Shown piece after piece: positions 8,611 through 16,402 of a stretch of DNA of 64,000 bases. A program made the position numbers and the translations under genes. Source of the DNA: Leisingera coralii (GTDB lineage Bacteria; Pseudomonadota; Alphaproteobacteria; Rhodobacterales; Rhodobacteraceae); assembly GCF_049056525.1 (NCBI RefSeq), contig NZ_JBHUPT010000001.1:1-64000 (forward strand). Reading direction: 5' to 3'. Within the stretch, counting starts at the first letter, position 1. Each line of letters starts with the position of its first letter. The notes below the pieces were generated by a model. The model had not been told where the DNA came from, searched no databases, and saw nothing but the letters and a program-made list of their open reading frames with translations.

Positions 8611-9231
8611 TCAGGTGAACGGAATCACAAGCCCCACCGCGATCAGCAGCCCGCCCGACACCAGGTTGATACGCCGCCGGATCCGCGTGGAGGTCACCGC
8701 GCGGCGCACCCGGTGAACCATGCCGGCCAGCGCCAGGTTGCCGACCAGCGGGATCACGAAGGACAGGGTCACGATCGCAGCCACATCCGGCCAGGAGGTG
8801 CCGGACAAGTCAAAGAACCCCGGCAGCACCCCCATGTAGAACAGGATCGCCTTGGGATTGCCCAGGATCGCGGCAATCCCCGCCATGAACCCGGCCCAGA
8901 CACCGGGGCGGGTCAGCGCCCGGTTTTCCTCCACCGCGTCGCCGGCATGGCGGATCAGCAGATAGCCCATGCCAAGGAACATCAGGCAGGCCACCCAGCG
9001 CAGCGCGGTCATGATGCCGGTGAACTCGGACACCACCCATGACATGCCCGCAACGGCGATCAGCGGCCACAGGATATCGCCGCAGGCCACGCCCACCGCC
9101 AGCGGCCAGGCGGCCTGAAATCCGCCCGAGACCGACCGCGCCATCAGCGCCAGCCAGACCGGGCCGGGGGTCAGAAACAGGATCAGCAGGGCCCCCGCGT
9201 AGAGGATCAGATCCCAAGGTGTGACGGTCAT
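8611..9231 (-). CDS. LysE/RhtB-family amino-acid or metabolite exporter
   Basis: A 206-residue inner-membrane protein with about six hydrophobic helices. The N-terminal FLTPGPVWLALMARSVSGG matches the family signature (GPxxxxxxxxxxxxG near the first helix), and GNPKAILFYMGVLPGFFD is the typical central segment. Members export amino acids, homoserine lactones or related compounds. The start overlaps the recF stop by four bases (ATGA), so it is probably co-transcribed and translationally coupled with recF. This is unusual company for a replication operon and suggests an insertion into the dnaN-recF-gyrB order. Confidence 0.87.
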   Translation of the reverse strand: MTVTPWDLILYAGALLILFLTPGPVWLALMARSVSGGFQAAWPLAVGVACGDILWPLIAVAGMSWVVSEFTGIMTALRWVACLMFLGMGYLLIRHAGDAVEENRALTRPGVWAGFMAGIAAILGNPKAILFYMGVLPGFFDLSGTSWPDVAAIVTLSFVIPLVGNLALAGMVHRVRRAVTSTRIRRRINLVSGGLLIAVGLVIPFT

Positions 9232-10325
9232 TTTTGCAGAACCTCCGAGGTGCCGCCGCTGTCAGAGACTTCCAGCACCTGGGCCCGGCTGCCCAGTCCG
9301 GCAAACAGCTCCGGCCCGGTGCCGGTCATCCAGGCCTGGGTGCCAAGCGCGCAGATCTCGTCATAAAGCGCGGCCCGGCGGCCCGCGTCCAGGTGCGCGG
9401 CCACTTCGTCCAGCAGCAGGATCGGCGGCGCGCCCTCGCGCTGCGCCAGCGCCCGCGCATTGGCCAGGATCAGCGACACCAGCAGCGCCTTCTGCTCGCC
9501 GGTGGAGCAATCCTTGGCCGGGATGCCCTTGGCCCGGTAGGTGCCGATCAGGTCGGTGCGGTGCGGCCCCACCAGGGTGCGGCCCGCCGCCAGGTCCCGG
9601 AACCGGCTTTCCTCCAGCGCCTCTTTGAAATCGGCTTCGGTCGAGGGCATGCTGCCCTCCGACTGCAGCAATTCCAGCTCAGCCGCGGGAAAGGCGGTTT
9701 CCGCCTCCGCCTGCGCCAGTTGCAGCAGATCCACCGCCTGGACCCGCGCGGCATGAATCCGGTGCCCGGCGGATGCCATCCGGTCCTCCAGCACCCGGTA
9801 CCAGGCGGCGTCACGGATCTGCTCCTTCAGCAGGCGGTTGCGCTCGCGCATTGCCTTTTCATAAGCCAGCGAGGCCTCGGCATGGCCGGGCTCGAAGCTC
9901 AGCGCAATCCGGTCCAGGAACCGGCGCCGCCCCTCGGCCGCCTCGATCCACAGCCGGTCCATCGCCGGGATCAGCCAGACCACCCGCGCCACCTGCCCCA
10001 GTGCCAACTGGCTGGCGGACTTGTTGTCGATCTTCACCTGCCGGGCAGCGCCGCCCTCGGACCAGGTTTCCACCTCATAGGCCTGCGAGGGCGCCCGCAG
10101 CTCGCCCTTCAGCTTCCACCCGAGCGCTTCGGGCTGGCGTGCCATCTCTGCCGCGCTGGCCCGGCGCAGGCCGCGGCCCGGCGAAAACAGCGACACCGCT
10201 TCCAGGATGTTGGTCTTGCCCGCCCCGTTGTCCCCGTAAATCGCAACGGGACGCCCGTCCAAACGCAATTCCGCCCGCAAATGCGAGCGGAAATGGGACA
10301 ATACAAGTGAGGTCAGAGCCAGCAC
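9228..10325 (-). CDS. recF: DNA replication and repair protein RecF
   Basis: A 365-residue SMC-like ATPase that helps load RecA at gapped DNA. Walker A is GDNGAGKT at residues 31-38; the signature and Walker B regions are STGEQKALLVSLILANA and PILLLDEVAAHLD. The start is GTG at 10325, since the protein begins directly with the conserved LTSLVLSHFRSHLRAEL strand and no in-frame ATG is nearby. It lies 63 bases downstream of dnaN on the same strand, as in the widespread dnaA-dnaN-recF-gyrB order. The stop overlaps the start of the LysE-type exporter. Confidence 0.96.
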   Translation of the reverse strand: MLALTSLVLSHFRSHLRAELRLDGRPVAIYGDNGAGKTNILEAVSLFSPGRGLRRASAAEMARQPEALGWKLKGELRAPSQAYEVETWSEGGAARQVKIDNKSASQLALGQVARVVWLIPAMDRLWIEAAEGRRRFLDRIALSFEPGHAEASLAYEKAMRERNRLLKEQIRDAAWYRVLEDRMASAGHRIHAARVQAVDLLQLAQAEAETAFPAAELELLQSEGSMPSTEADFKEALEESRFRDLAAGRTLVGPHRTDLIGTYRAKGIPAKDCSTGEQKALLVSLILANARALAQREGAPPILLLDEVAAHLDAGRRAALYDEICALGTQAWMTGTGPELFAGLGSRAQVLEVSDSGGTSEVLQK

Positions 10326-10340
10326 GCGGGAGCTCCCCTG

Positions 10341-10372
10341 TTCTTCTGGCCAAAAATATCCCCGCCGGAGGC
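10341..10372. repeat. Dispersed AT-core motif, copy A
   Basis: TTCTGGCCAAAAATATCCCC followed by GCCGGAGGC, lying between the dnaN stop and recF. Similar sequences occur at 19949-19981 and, inverted, at 20535-20566. The shared core is TGG-YY-AAAAATA-Y-C followed by a G-rich block. Confidence 0.6.
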
Positions 10373-10388
10373 AGCGCCGTCAGGCGCT

Positions 10389-11510
10389 TCAGACCCGCAT
10401 CGGCATCACGACGTAAACGGCGCTTTCGTCGTTGCCTTCGCGCATCAGGGTCGGGTCGCCGGAGGAGTTGAACATGAACACGGCGTTTTCGCGGTCCACC
10501 TGGTTGGCGATCTCCAAGAGGTACTTGGCGTTAAAGCCGATTTCCAGCCGCTCGTCGTTGTAGGCAACCGCCAGCTCCTCCTCGGCGGCGCCGCTGTCGG
10601 GGGCGTTCACCGACAGGATCAGGCGGTCCTCTTCCAGCTGCAGTTTCACCGCGCGGGAGCGCTCCGACGACACGGTGGCAACCCGGTCAACAGCCTGGGC
10701 AAACTCTGCCGCATCCACCTCCAGGCGGCGGGTGTTGCCGGCCGGGATCACGCGGGTGTAGTCGGGGAAGGTGCCGTCGATCACCTTGGAGGTCAGGGTG
10801 ATATTCGGGGTGGCAAAGCGCACCTTGGTTTCCGAGACCGACACCGCAATGTCCATGTCGTCATCATCCAGCAGCTTGCGCAGCTCGCCCACGGTCTTGC
10901 GCGGCACAATCACGCCCGGCATGTCCTCGGCGCCCAGCGGCAGCTCGGCGTCGATGCGGGCCAGGCGATGGCCGTCGGTGGCAACGGCGCGCAGGGCCTT
11001 GCCGCCCTCGGCACCCGCAGAGACGTGCAGGTAAACGCCGTTCAGGTAATAACGGGTCTCCTCGGTGGAGATCGCGAATTTCGATTTATCGAACAGGCGG
11101 CGCAGCACCGCGGCCTTGGCAGCGAAGTTGGAGTGGTATTCCGAGGAGGCCATCACCGGGAAATCCTCGCGCGGCAGGGTCGCCAGCGAGAAGTTGGAGC
11201 GGCCGGCCTCAACGGTCAGGCGGCCGGTTGCGGCGTCGGCGCTCAGGGTGACCAGCGCGCCGTCAGGCAGCTTGCGGACAATCTCGTGCAGGGTGGTGGC
11301 GGCCACGGTGGTGGCACCGGCGCGCTCCACCTGTGCGGGGGCCTTGTCGACCACCTCGATATCCAGGTCGGTTGCGCGGAACTGAACGCTGTCGCCCTCG
11401 GCTTCGATCAGCACATTCGCCAGGATCGGAATGGTGTTGCGGCGCTCGACCACAGACTGCGCCTGAGCCACAGCCTTGAGAAGCGTGCCGCGTTCGATGC
11501 TGATCTTCAT
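10389..11510 (-). CDS. dnaN: DNA polymerase III beta subunit (sliding clamp)
   Basis: A 373-residue clamp that tethers DNA polymerase III to the template. The start MKISIERGTLLKAVAQAQSV at 11510 matches the family N-terminus; an upstream in-frame start at 11558 would add 16 unconserved residues. The three repeated clamp domains are visible, with family segments RRNTIPILANVLI, GVYLHV, ATDGHRLA and the C-terminal YVVMPMRV. It is followed by recF, but dnaA is absent upstream, where a metabolic gene ends instead. Two related 16-bp palindromes sit upstream at 11685-11735 and may be involved in its expression. Confidence 0.96.
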   Translation of the reverse strand: MKISIERGTLLKAVAQAQSVVERRNTIPILANVLIEAEGDSVQFRATDLDIEVVDKAPAQVERAGATTVAATTLHEIVRKLPDGALVTLSADAATGRLTVEAGRSNFSLATLPREDFPVMASSEYHSNFAAKAAVLRRLFDKSKFAISTEETRYYLNGVYLHVSAGAEGGKALRAVATDGHRLARIDAELPLGAEDMPGVIVPRKTVGELRKLLDDDDMDIAVSVSETKVRFATPNITLTSKVIDGTFPDYTRVIPAGNTRRLEVDAAEFAQAVDRVATVSSERSRAVKLQLEEDRLILSVNAPDSGAAEEELAVAYNDERLEIGFNAKYLLEIANQVDRENAVFMFNSSGDPTLMREGNDESAVYVVMPMRV

Positions 11511-11684
11511 GTCCCAAATCCTCTTCGTCAGGCCCCTGTCAGTGGCCGGGACAAGCAACCTACCTGTTTACCCCTGCCATACAAGGCTTTTTATGGATTT
11601 CTCCAAGGGATTTCAGGCGGGGTCAAGAGGCGGCGGGCGGCATATGCGCCAAACCCGGGGAAACGTTGCAGCAGAACCCTGAAC

Positions 11685-11735
11685 TGTCCCGGCGGGGACA
11701 TGGCTAAAGAACCGGCACGTGTCCCCGCGGGGACA
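11685..11735. promoter_or_regulatory. Pair of 16-bp palindromes upstream of dnaN
   Basis: TGTCCCGGCGGGGACA at 11685-11700 (near-perfect) and TGTCCCCGCGGGGACA at 11720-11735 (perfect), 35 bases start to start. They are unlike DnaA boxes (TTATCCACA). They sit about 175-225 bases upstream of the dnaN start and just past the terminator of the neighbouring gene. This looks like a dimeric regulator's tandem operator; the regulator is unknown. Confidence 0.65.
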
Positions 11736-11741
11736 GAACGG

Positions 11742-11770
11742 AAAAACGCCCCGGCGGTGCGGCCGGGGCG
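11742..11770 (-). terminator. Intrinsic terminator of the first DMGDH-like gene
   Basis: On the minus strand, a 9-bp perfect GC stem (CGCCCCGGC with GCCGGGGCG, 6-base loop) is followed by TTTTT. It lies 34 bases after the stop of the gene ending at 11804. Confidence 0.9.
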
Positions 11771-11803
11771 CGGTACGGGCTGGTGAAAGCACTGGAGAGG
11801 TGC

Positions 11804-14254
11804 TTAGGCCTTCACCCGCTCCGATTTCGGATCGTACATCGGCTTCAACGAGGCCTCGGCCTTCACCTTCACGCCGCAGACGTCGATCTCGTAGGTGGAG
11901 CCCAGCACATCGGCGGCGCTTTCCCCCTCACACGGCACATAGCCCATGCCGATGGCGGCACCCAGCGTGTGGCCGTAGTTGCCGGAGCTGAGATAGCCCA
12001 CGTACTTGCCATCACGGATGATCGGCTCGTTGTGGAACAGCAGCGGCTCGGCATCAGTCAGCTTGAACTGCAGCATGCGGTTCTTGGGGCCGGTTTCCTT
12101 GCGCTCCAGCACCGCAGCCTTGCCGATGAAATCGTCCTTGCTGGTAGCAACCGCAAAGCCGAGGCCTGCGTCGATCACGTTGTCCTCGCAGGTGATATCA
12201 TGGCCGAAGTGGCGGAAGCCCTTTTCGATCCGGCAGCTGTCCATCATGTGCATGCCGCAGAGCTTGAGCCCCATGTCCTGACCCGCTTCCCACAGGGTTT
12301 CAAACGCGTGGCCGGCCATGTCGGCGCCAACATAGATTTCCCAGCCAAGTTCACCCACGTAGGTCACCCGGTGCACACGGGCGAGGCCCATGCCCAGCTC
12401 GATCTCCTGCGCGGTGCCAAAGGGGTTAGCGTCATTGGAGAAATCGCTCGGCGACACCTTCTGCAGCAGCTCGCGGGAGTTCGGACCCATCACCGCCAGC
12501 ACGCCCTCGCCTGCGGTCACATCGGTGATCACCACGCGGTGGTCACCGGCATGGCGCATCATCCAGGTCTGGTCGGCCAGACGGGTGATCGCCGGGGTCA
12601 CCACCAGATAGGCGGTCTCGGACAGGCGGGTGACGGTCACATCCGCCTCGATCCCGCCGCGGGAGTTCAGGAACTGCGTGTAGACGATCTTGCCGGCGGG
12701 CACCGAGACGTTGGCACCGCAGATGTAGTTCAGGAACTTCTCGGCATCCGGGCCTTCGACGCGGATCTTGCCGAAGGAGGACATGTCGTACATGCCGACG
12801 TTTTCGCGTACAGCCCTGTGTTCAGCGGCGGAGTTTTCGAACCAGTTCTGACGCTTCCAGCTGTACTGGTATTCGCGTTCCTGGCCCTCATTGGCAAACC
12901 AGTTGGCGCGCTCCCAGCCGCCGAGTTCACCGAATACTGCGCCCTGTTCCTTCAGATGGTGATGGAACGGGGTACGACGCACGCCGCGGGCGGTGGCCTT
13001 CTGGCGGTAGGGGAAGTGGTCGGCGTAAAGCAGGCCCAGGGTCTCTTTCGAGCGTTCGAAGAGATAGTGCTTGTTGCCCTGGAACGGGTGCATGCGGGAG
13101 ATGTCCACGTCACCCAGATCGAACGGTTTCTGGCCGTCTTCCATCCACTGCGCCAGCGCCATGCCGGCGCCGCCGGCGGACTGGATGCCGATCGAGTTGA
13201 AGCCTGCGGCAACCCAGAAATTGTCCATCTCCGGCGCCAGGCCCAGGTGGTAGGCATCGTCCGGGGTAAAGGACTCGGGGCCGTTGAAGAACGTATGGAT
13301 CCCCGCCTCGGCCAGCATCGGCATCCGGTTGCAGGCCGCTTCCAGGATCGGCTCGAAGTGGTCGAAGTCCTCGGGCAGCTGGTCGAACTCAAAACTGTCG
13401 GGGATACCGTTCATTGCCCAGGGCTTGGCGTTCGGTTCAAACGCGCCCAGCAGGATCTTTCCGGCGTCTTCCTTGTAGTAGGCGCATTCGTCCGGAACGC
13501 GCAGCACCGGCATCTGGGTCAGGCCCTCGATGCCTTCGGTCACGATGTAGAAGTGCTCACACGCGTGCAGCGGCACGTTGACGCCAGCCATGCGGCCGAC
13601 CTCGTGGCCCCACATGCCGGCGCAGTTCACCACCATGTCGGCCTCGATGTGGCCCTGGGACTGGCCGTCGTCGCTGACCCAGTCAACGCCGGTGACACGG
13701 CGGCCCTGCCTGGAGATGCCAGTGACCTTGATGCGCTCCTTGACCAGCGCGCCGCGCTGGCGGGCGCCTTTGGCCAGGGCCAGCGCGATGTTGGCCGGAT
13801 CGCCCTGCCCGTCCTTGGGCAGCCACACGCCGGCGGTCACGTCGCCCACGTTCAAGTGCTCGTAGCGGGCTTTGACTTCCTCGGGGGAGATTTCCTCAAC
13901 TTCGACACCAAACGCGCGCGCCATGGCGGCCTGGCGGAAGATCTCTTCCTTGCGCTCTTCAGTCAGGGCGACGGTGATCGAGCCGCAGCGCTTAAAGCCG
14001 GTGGCGACGCCGGTTTCCTCTTCCAGCGAACCGTAGAGTTCCTGGCTGTATTTCGCCAGCTTGGTCATGTTGGCGGTCGCGCGCAGCTGGGCGATCAGGC
14101 CCGCGGCGTGCCAGGTGGTGCCGGAGGTCAGCTGCTTGCGTTCCAGCAGCACGACATCCTTCCAGCCGAGCTTGGTCAGGTGATAGGCCACCGAGCAGCC
14201 GATCACGCCGCCGCCGATAATGACCACGCGGGCCTTGTTGGGAAGATCGCTCAT
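11804..14254 (-). CDS. Dimethylglycine/sarcosine dehydrogenase-like FAD-GcvT fusion enzyme (first of two)
   Basis: A cytoplasmic protein of 816 residues. The N-terminal ~380 residues are a DAO-type FAD domain: GGGVIGCS dinucleotide loop, and TSGTTWHAAG whose His49 matches the residue covalently linked to FAD in DMGDH and sarcosine dehydrogenase. Next come the FAO_M-like linker (YQYSWKRQNWFENSAAEH) and the aminomethyltransferase (GcvT) and GcvT C-terminal domains, which bind tetrahydrofolate. Such enzymes oxidatively demethylate N-methyl compounds and pass the C1 unit to folate. I place the start at MSDLPNK (14254); an in-frame ATG 15 bases upstream is possible. A close paralogue lies at 16403-18850. 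Substrate within the methylated-glycine series is inferred. Confidence 0.9.
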   Translation of the reverse strand: MSDLPNKARVVIIGGGVIGCSVAYHLTKLGWKDVVLLERKQLTSGTTWHAAGLIAQLRATANMTKLAKYSQELYGSLEEETGVATGFKRCGSITVALTEERKEEIFRQAAMARAFGVEVEEISPEEVKARYEHLNVGDVTAGVWLPKDGQGDPANIALALAKGARQRGALVKERIKVTGISRQGRRVTGVDWVSDDGQSQGHIEADMVVNCAGMWGHEVGRMAGVNVPLHACEHFYIVTEGIEGLTQMPVLRVPDECAYYKEDAGKILLGAFEPNAKPWAMNGIPDSFEFDQLPEDFDHFEPILEAACNRMPMLAEAGIHTFFNGPESFTPDDAYHLGLAPEMDNFWVAAGFNSIGIQSAGGAGMALAQWMEDGQKPFDLGDVDISRMHPFQGNKHYLFERSKETLGLLYADHFPYRQKATARGVRRTPFHHHLKEQGAVFGELGGWERANWFANEGQEREYQYSWKRQNWFENSAAEHRAVRENVGMYDMSSFGKIRVEGPDAEKFLNYICGANVSVPAGKIVYTQFLNSRGGIEADVTVTRLSETAYLVVTPAITRLADQTWMMRHAGDHRVVITDVTAGEGVLAVMGPNSRELLQKVSPSDFSNDANPFGTAQEIELGMGLARVHRVTYVGELGWEIYVGADMAGHAFETLWEAGQDMGLKLCGMHMMDSCRIEKGFRHFGHDITCEDNVIDAGLGFAVATSKDDFIGKAAVLERKETGPKNRMLQFKLTDAEPLLFHNEPIIRDGKYVGYLSSGNYGHTLGAAIGMGYVPCEGESAADVLGSTYEIDVCGVKVKAEASLKPMYDPKSERVKA

Positions 14255-14337
14255 GTCATCGCTCCACATTCAGTGTTTGGGCCGATTTATCACGGATAGG
14301 CGGCGCAAAATGCACCAAAAACGTCAGACTCCCGGGG

Positions 14338-15351
14338 CTATTCTCCGGCCTTGAGGATATTTTCCGGACCGTCCTCTCCCAGTCTGCGGCGCTTGCGCAG
14401 GGCAAAGGGGGTGATGCCGAAGAAGCTCTTGTAAAGACTGGAAAAACCGTTTGGGAAGCCGCAAGCGAGGCCGATTTCCCGCACGCTCATGGTGGTGTTG
14501 AGCAACAGGTTGTTGGCCTTGGACAGGCGCATTTCCCGGTAAAAGCCGTTGGGGGTGGTGCCCAGGAAGGTCTTGAACTTGCGTTCCAGCGAGCGGGTGG
14601 AAATGCCAAGTTCATCAACGATATCGCCGATCGGCACCGGTTCCTCGATATTGTCCTGCATGATGCGGATGCAGTGGTCCAGGTCGCTGTCGCCGGTGAT
14701 CGTCGGCTTGGCGCCGGCAAAGGGCTGAAGCGAGGAGAAATCGCGCACCTGTTCGTGCAGCATGATGTTGGCCACGGTCATCTGCGCCGCAGCCGAGGTG
14801 AGCCGCCCGACCAGCGCCAGTGCGATATCGACGGTGGAGCCCATGCCCGCGCAGGTGACCACCAGCCCGTCCTCGCTGGCCAGCGCATGGCTGGAATCGT
14901 TCAGCCCCATGCGTTCGCGCAGAAGGGCGGAGTTCTCCCAGTGGGTCGTCAGCCGCCCGGACGCGCCGCCCTGGTCGCGGATGTAGCGGGCCGCGGCCTC
15001 CGCCAGCAGGTAGACCTTGATGCCGCGGCAAGTGTAGCTGGAAATCACCCGGCCCAGGCTGAGGCCCGGATGGTCCGGGTCGGAATTGCCAAGGAAGAAG
15101 GCGAAATCCGCATCCGGCTTGGCCGCAAAGGGTTCGGTATCGAGGCTGAGGCCCGCCCGGCAGCCGACCCGTCCGCCCTGCAGTGAGCGCACCGTCCATT
15201 TGAACGGCGGCTGGGCCAGCACCCGGTTGGCGATCCGCAGAACCTCCAGGATCGCCGACATTTCGATCAGGACAAAGCCTTCGGTCACGATGATGTCGAT
15301 ATTCCAGACCCGGGCCGGATCCGCGGCTTTGAGTTTTTCCGGAGTTGCCAT
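14338..15351 (-). CDS. GlxA/GbdR-type AraC-family transcriptional regulator
   Basis: A 337-residue regulator with an N-terminal DJ-1/PfpI-like domain (VTEGFVLIEMSAILEVLRIA) acting as a sensor, and a C-terminal AraC double helix-turn-helix (IGDIVDELGISTRSLERKFK, then MSVREIGLACGFPNGFSSLY). GbdR of Pseudomonas, which has this architecture, activates glycine betaine and dimethylglycine catabolism. Its position between a methyltransferase-like gene and a DMGDH-like gene, all on the minus strand, fits such a role. The ligand is not provable from sequence. Confidence 0.9.
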   Translation of the reverse strand: MATPEKLKAADPARVWNIDIIVTEGFVLIEMSAILEVLRIANRVLAQPPFKWTVRSLQGGRVGCRAGLSLDTEPFAAKPDADFAFFLGNSDPDHPGLSLGRVISSYTCRGIKVYLLAEAAARYIRDQGGASGRLTTHWENSALLRERMGLNDSSHALASEDGLVVTCAGMGSTVDIALALVGRLTSAAAQMTVANIMLHEQVRDFSSLQPFAGAKPTITGDSDLDHCIRIMQDNIEEPVPIGDIVDELGISTRSLERKFKTFLGTTPNGFYREMRLSKANNLLLNTTMSVREIGLACGFPNGFSSLYKSFFGITPFALRKRRRLGEDGPENILKAGE

Positions 15352-15381
15352 GCTGATCCCCCCTCCCCTGGGCAGACGATG

Positions 15382-16278
15382 TCAGACGATCCGATGCCCG
15401 GCCGCGCGCAGCTGGCGGGCCAGTTCGGCAATGTGATCCGGGCCGACTTCACAGCAGCCGCCGACGATGGTGGCGCCCTGCGCGACCCAGCCCATCGCAA
15501 ATTCCGCGTAAGGAGCGGGCCCCAGATCCTGGCGCTGTTCCAAGGCGTCCACGGTGGGGGCGTCCTGCAGGAAGCCCTCCGAGATCCGGGTGAAGCCGTT
15601 GGCATAGGCCCCGAAGGGCTTGCCGAATGCCTTGACGATCTCCAGCCCGCTGCCGATGACCTCGGGCCGGGAGCAATTGAGCAGCACAGCGTCCGGCTGG
15701 AATTCCTCGATCAGCGGGGCAAGCGCCGCCAGAGGCTCGCCGGACCGCAGCAGAGTGCCGTCCTCATCCGTGACAGAGGCAGCCAGCCAGACGGGTTTGT
15801 CCGTTCCGGCACAGCCCAGCAATGCGCCCTTGGCTTGCTCCAGCGATGAGACGGTCTCGATCAGGAACAGATCCGCCTTCGGCTCCAGCAGCTTGACCAG
15901 TTCGGCATAGACGCCTTGGGCTTCCTCAGCCGGCGGGCAGATGTCCGGCCGGTAGGAGGCAATCAGCGGCCCAAGCGCGGCGGCAATACGGCCCGTTCCG
16001 TGGGCATCGCGCGCGGCGGCGGCCTGGCTGGCGGCCGTCTCCAGCAGTTCCTCGAAATGATCCTCGATACCCGCACGGCGCAGCCGGTCGCGCAGCACGG
16101 CGTAGGTGTTCATGGTGGCAACCGTGGCACCGGCGGCAAAGTAGTCGGCGTGAACGCTGCCCGCCACGTCCGGCTTTTCGATCATCACGGAGGTGGACCA
16201 CAGAGGCGTTGCCCGGTCGCCGGAGCGTTTGACAATCTCCTGCCCGATCGAGCCATCCAGAAGCGTGATCTCAGCCAT
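15382..16278 (-). CDS. Homocysteine S-methyltransferase-family protein
   Basis: A 298-residue TIM-barrel protein. The N-terminal LLDGSIGQE and the zinc ligands are present: Cys in VLLNCSRPE (about residue 202) and the Cys pair in GGCCEVGP (about 274-275). These three Cys bind the Zn that activates homocysteine thiolate. Family members use S-methylmethionine, betaine or other onium compounds as methyl donor. With DMGDH-like enzymes on both sides, a betaine- or sulfonium-dependent methyltransferase making methionine is attractive, but the donor is inferred. It is followed closely by the GlxA-type regulator gene. Confidence 0.88.
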   Translation of the reverse strand: MAEITLLDGSIGQEIVKRSGDRATPLWSTSVMIEKPDVAGSVHADYFAAGATVATMNTYAVLRDRLRRAGIEDHFEELLETAASQAAAARDAHGTGRIAAALGPLIASYRPDICPPAEEAQGVYAELVKLLEPKADLFLIETVSSLEQAKGALLGCAGTDKPVWLAASVTDEDGTLLRSGEPLAALAPLIEEFQPDAVLLNCSRPEVIGSGLEIVKAFGKPFGAYANGFTRISEGFLQDAPTVDALEQRQDLGPAPYAEFAMGWVAQGATIVGGCCEVGPDHIAELARQLRAAGHRIV

Positions 16279-16364
16279 ACCGAACCGTCCTTATACCGGG
16301 TGCCATGCGCCGCCAGGATACAGGAAACGGTCCGGCGGCGCAGGCTGTCTTTCAGTGAGGCTTC

Positions 16365-16390
16365 AGCCCGGGCAGATCACCGCCCGGGCT
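16365..16390 (-). terminator. GC hairpin downstream of the second DMGDH-like gene
   Basis: A 9-bp perfect inverted repeat (AGCCCGGGC at 16365-16373, GCCCGGGCT at 16382-16390) 13 bases after the stop codon. It lacks a T-tract, so it may be an imperfect or Rho-assisted terminator, or an mRNA-stabilising hairpin that separates this gene from the downstream methyltransferase. Confidence 0.5.
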
Positions 16391-16402
16391 CAGGCCGGTT
16401 TA

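Larger units (their letters stand above)
11511..11803. other. dnaN upstream region lacking dnaA
   Basis: About 290 bases without a gene. It contains the dnaN leader, the palindrome pair at 11685-11735 and the intrinsic terminator at 11742-11770 for the gene to the right. No DnaA-box cluster or AT-rich unwinding element was seen, so there is no support for an origin here. Confidence 0.55.

Noticed and set aside
11511..11803. Chromosomal origin next to dnaN
   Set aside because: No DnaA-box cluster, no AT-rich unwinding region and no dnaA; the palindromes there are GC-rich and unlike origin elements.
11783..14299. An 838-codon open frame opposite the first DMGDH-like gene
   Set aside because: It covers exactly the real gene on the other strand, which has full FAD and GcvT motifs; no motifs on this strand.
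16279..16402. Riboswitch ahead of the homocysteine methyltransferase-like gene
   Set aside because: Only a GC hairpin without conserved SAM, SAH or glycine riboswitch cores; it is better explained as the end of the upstream gene.
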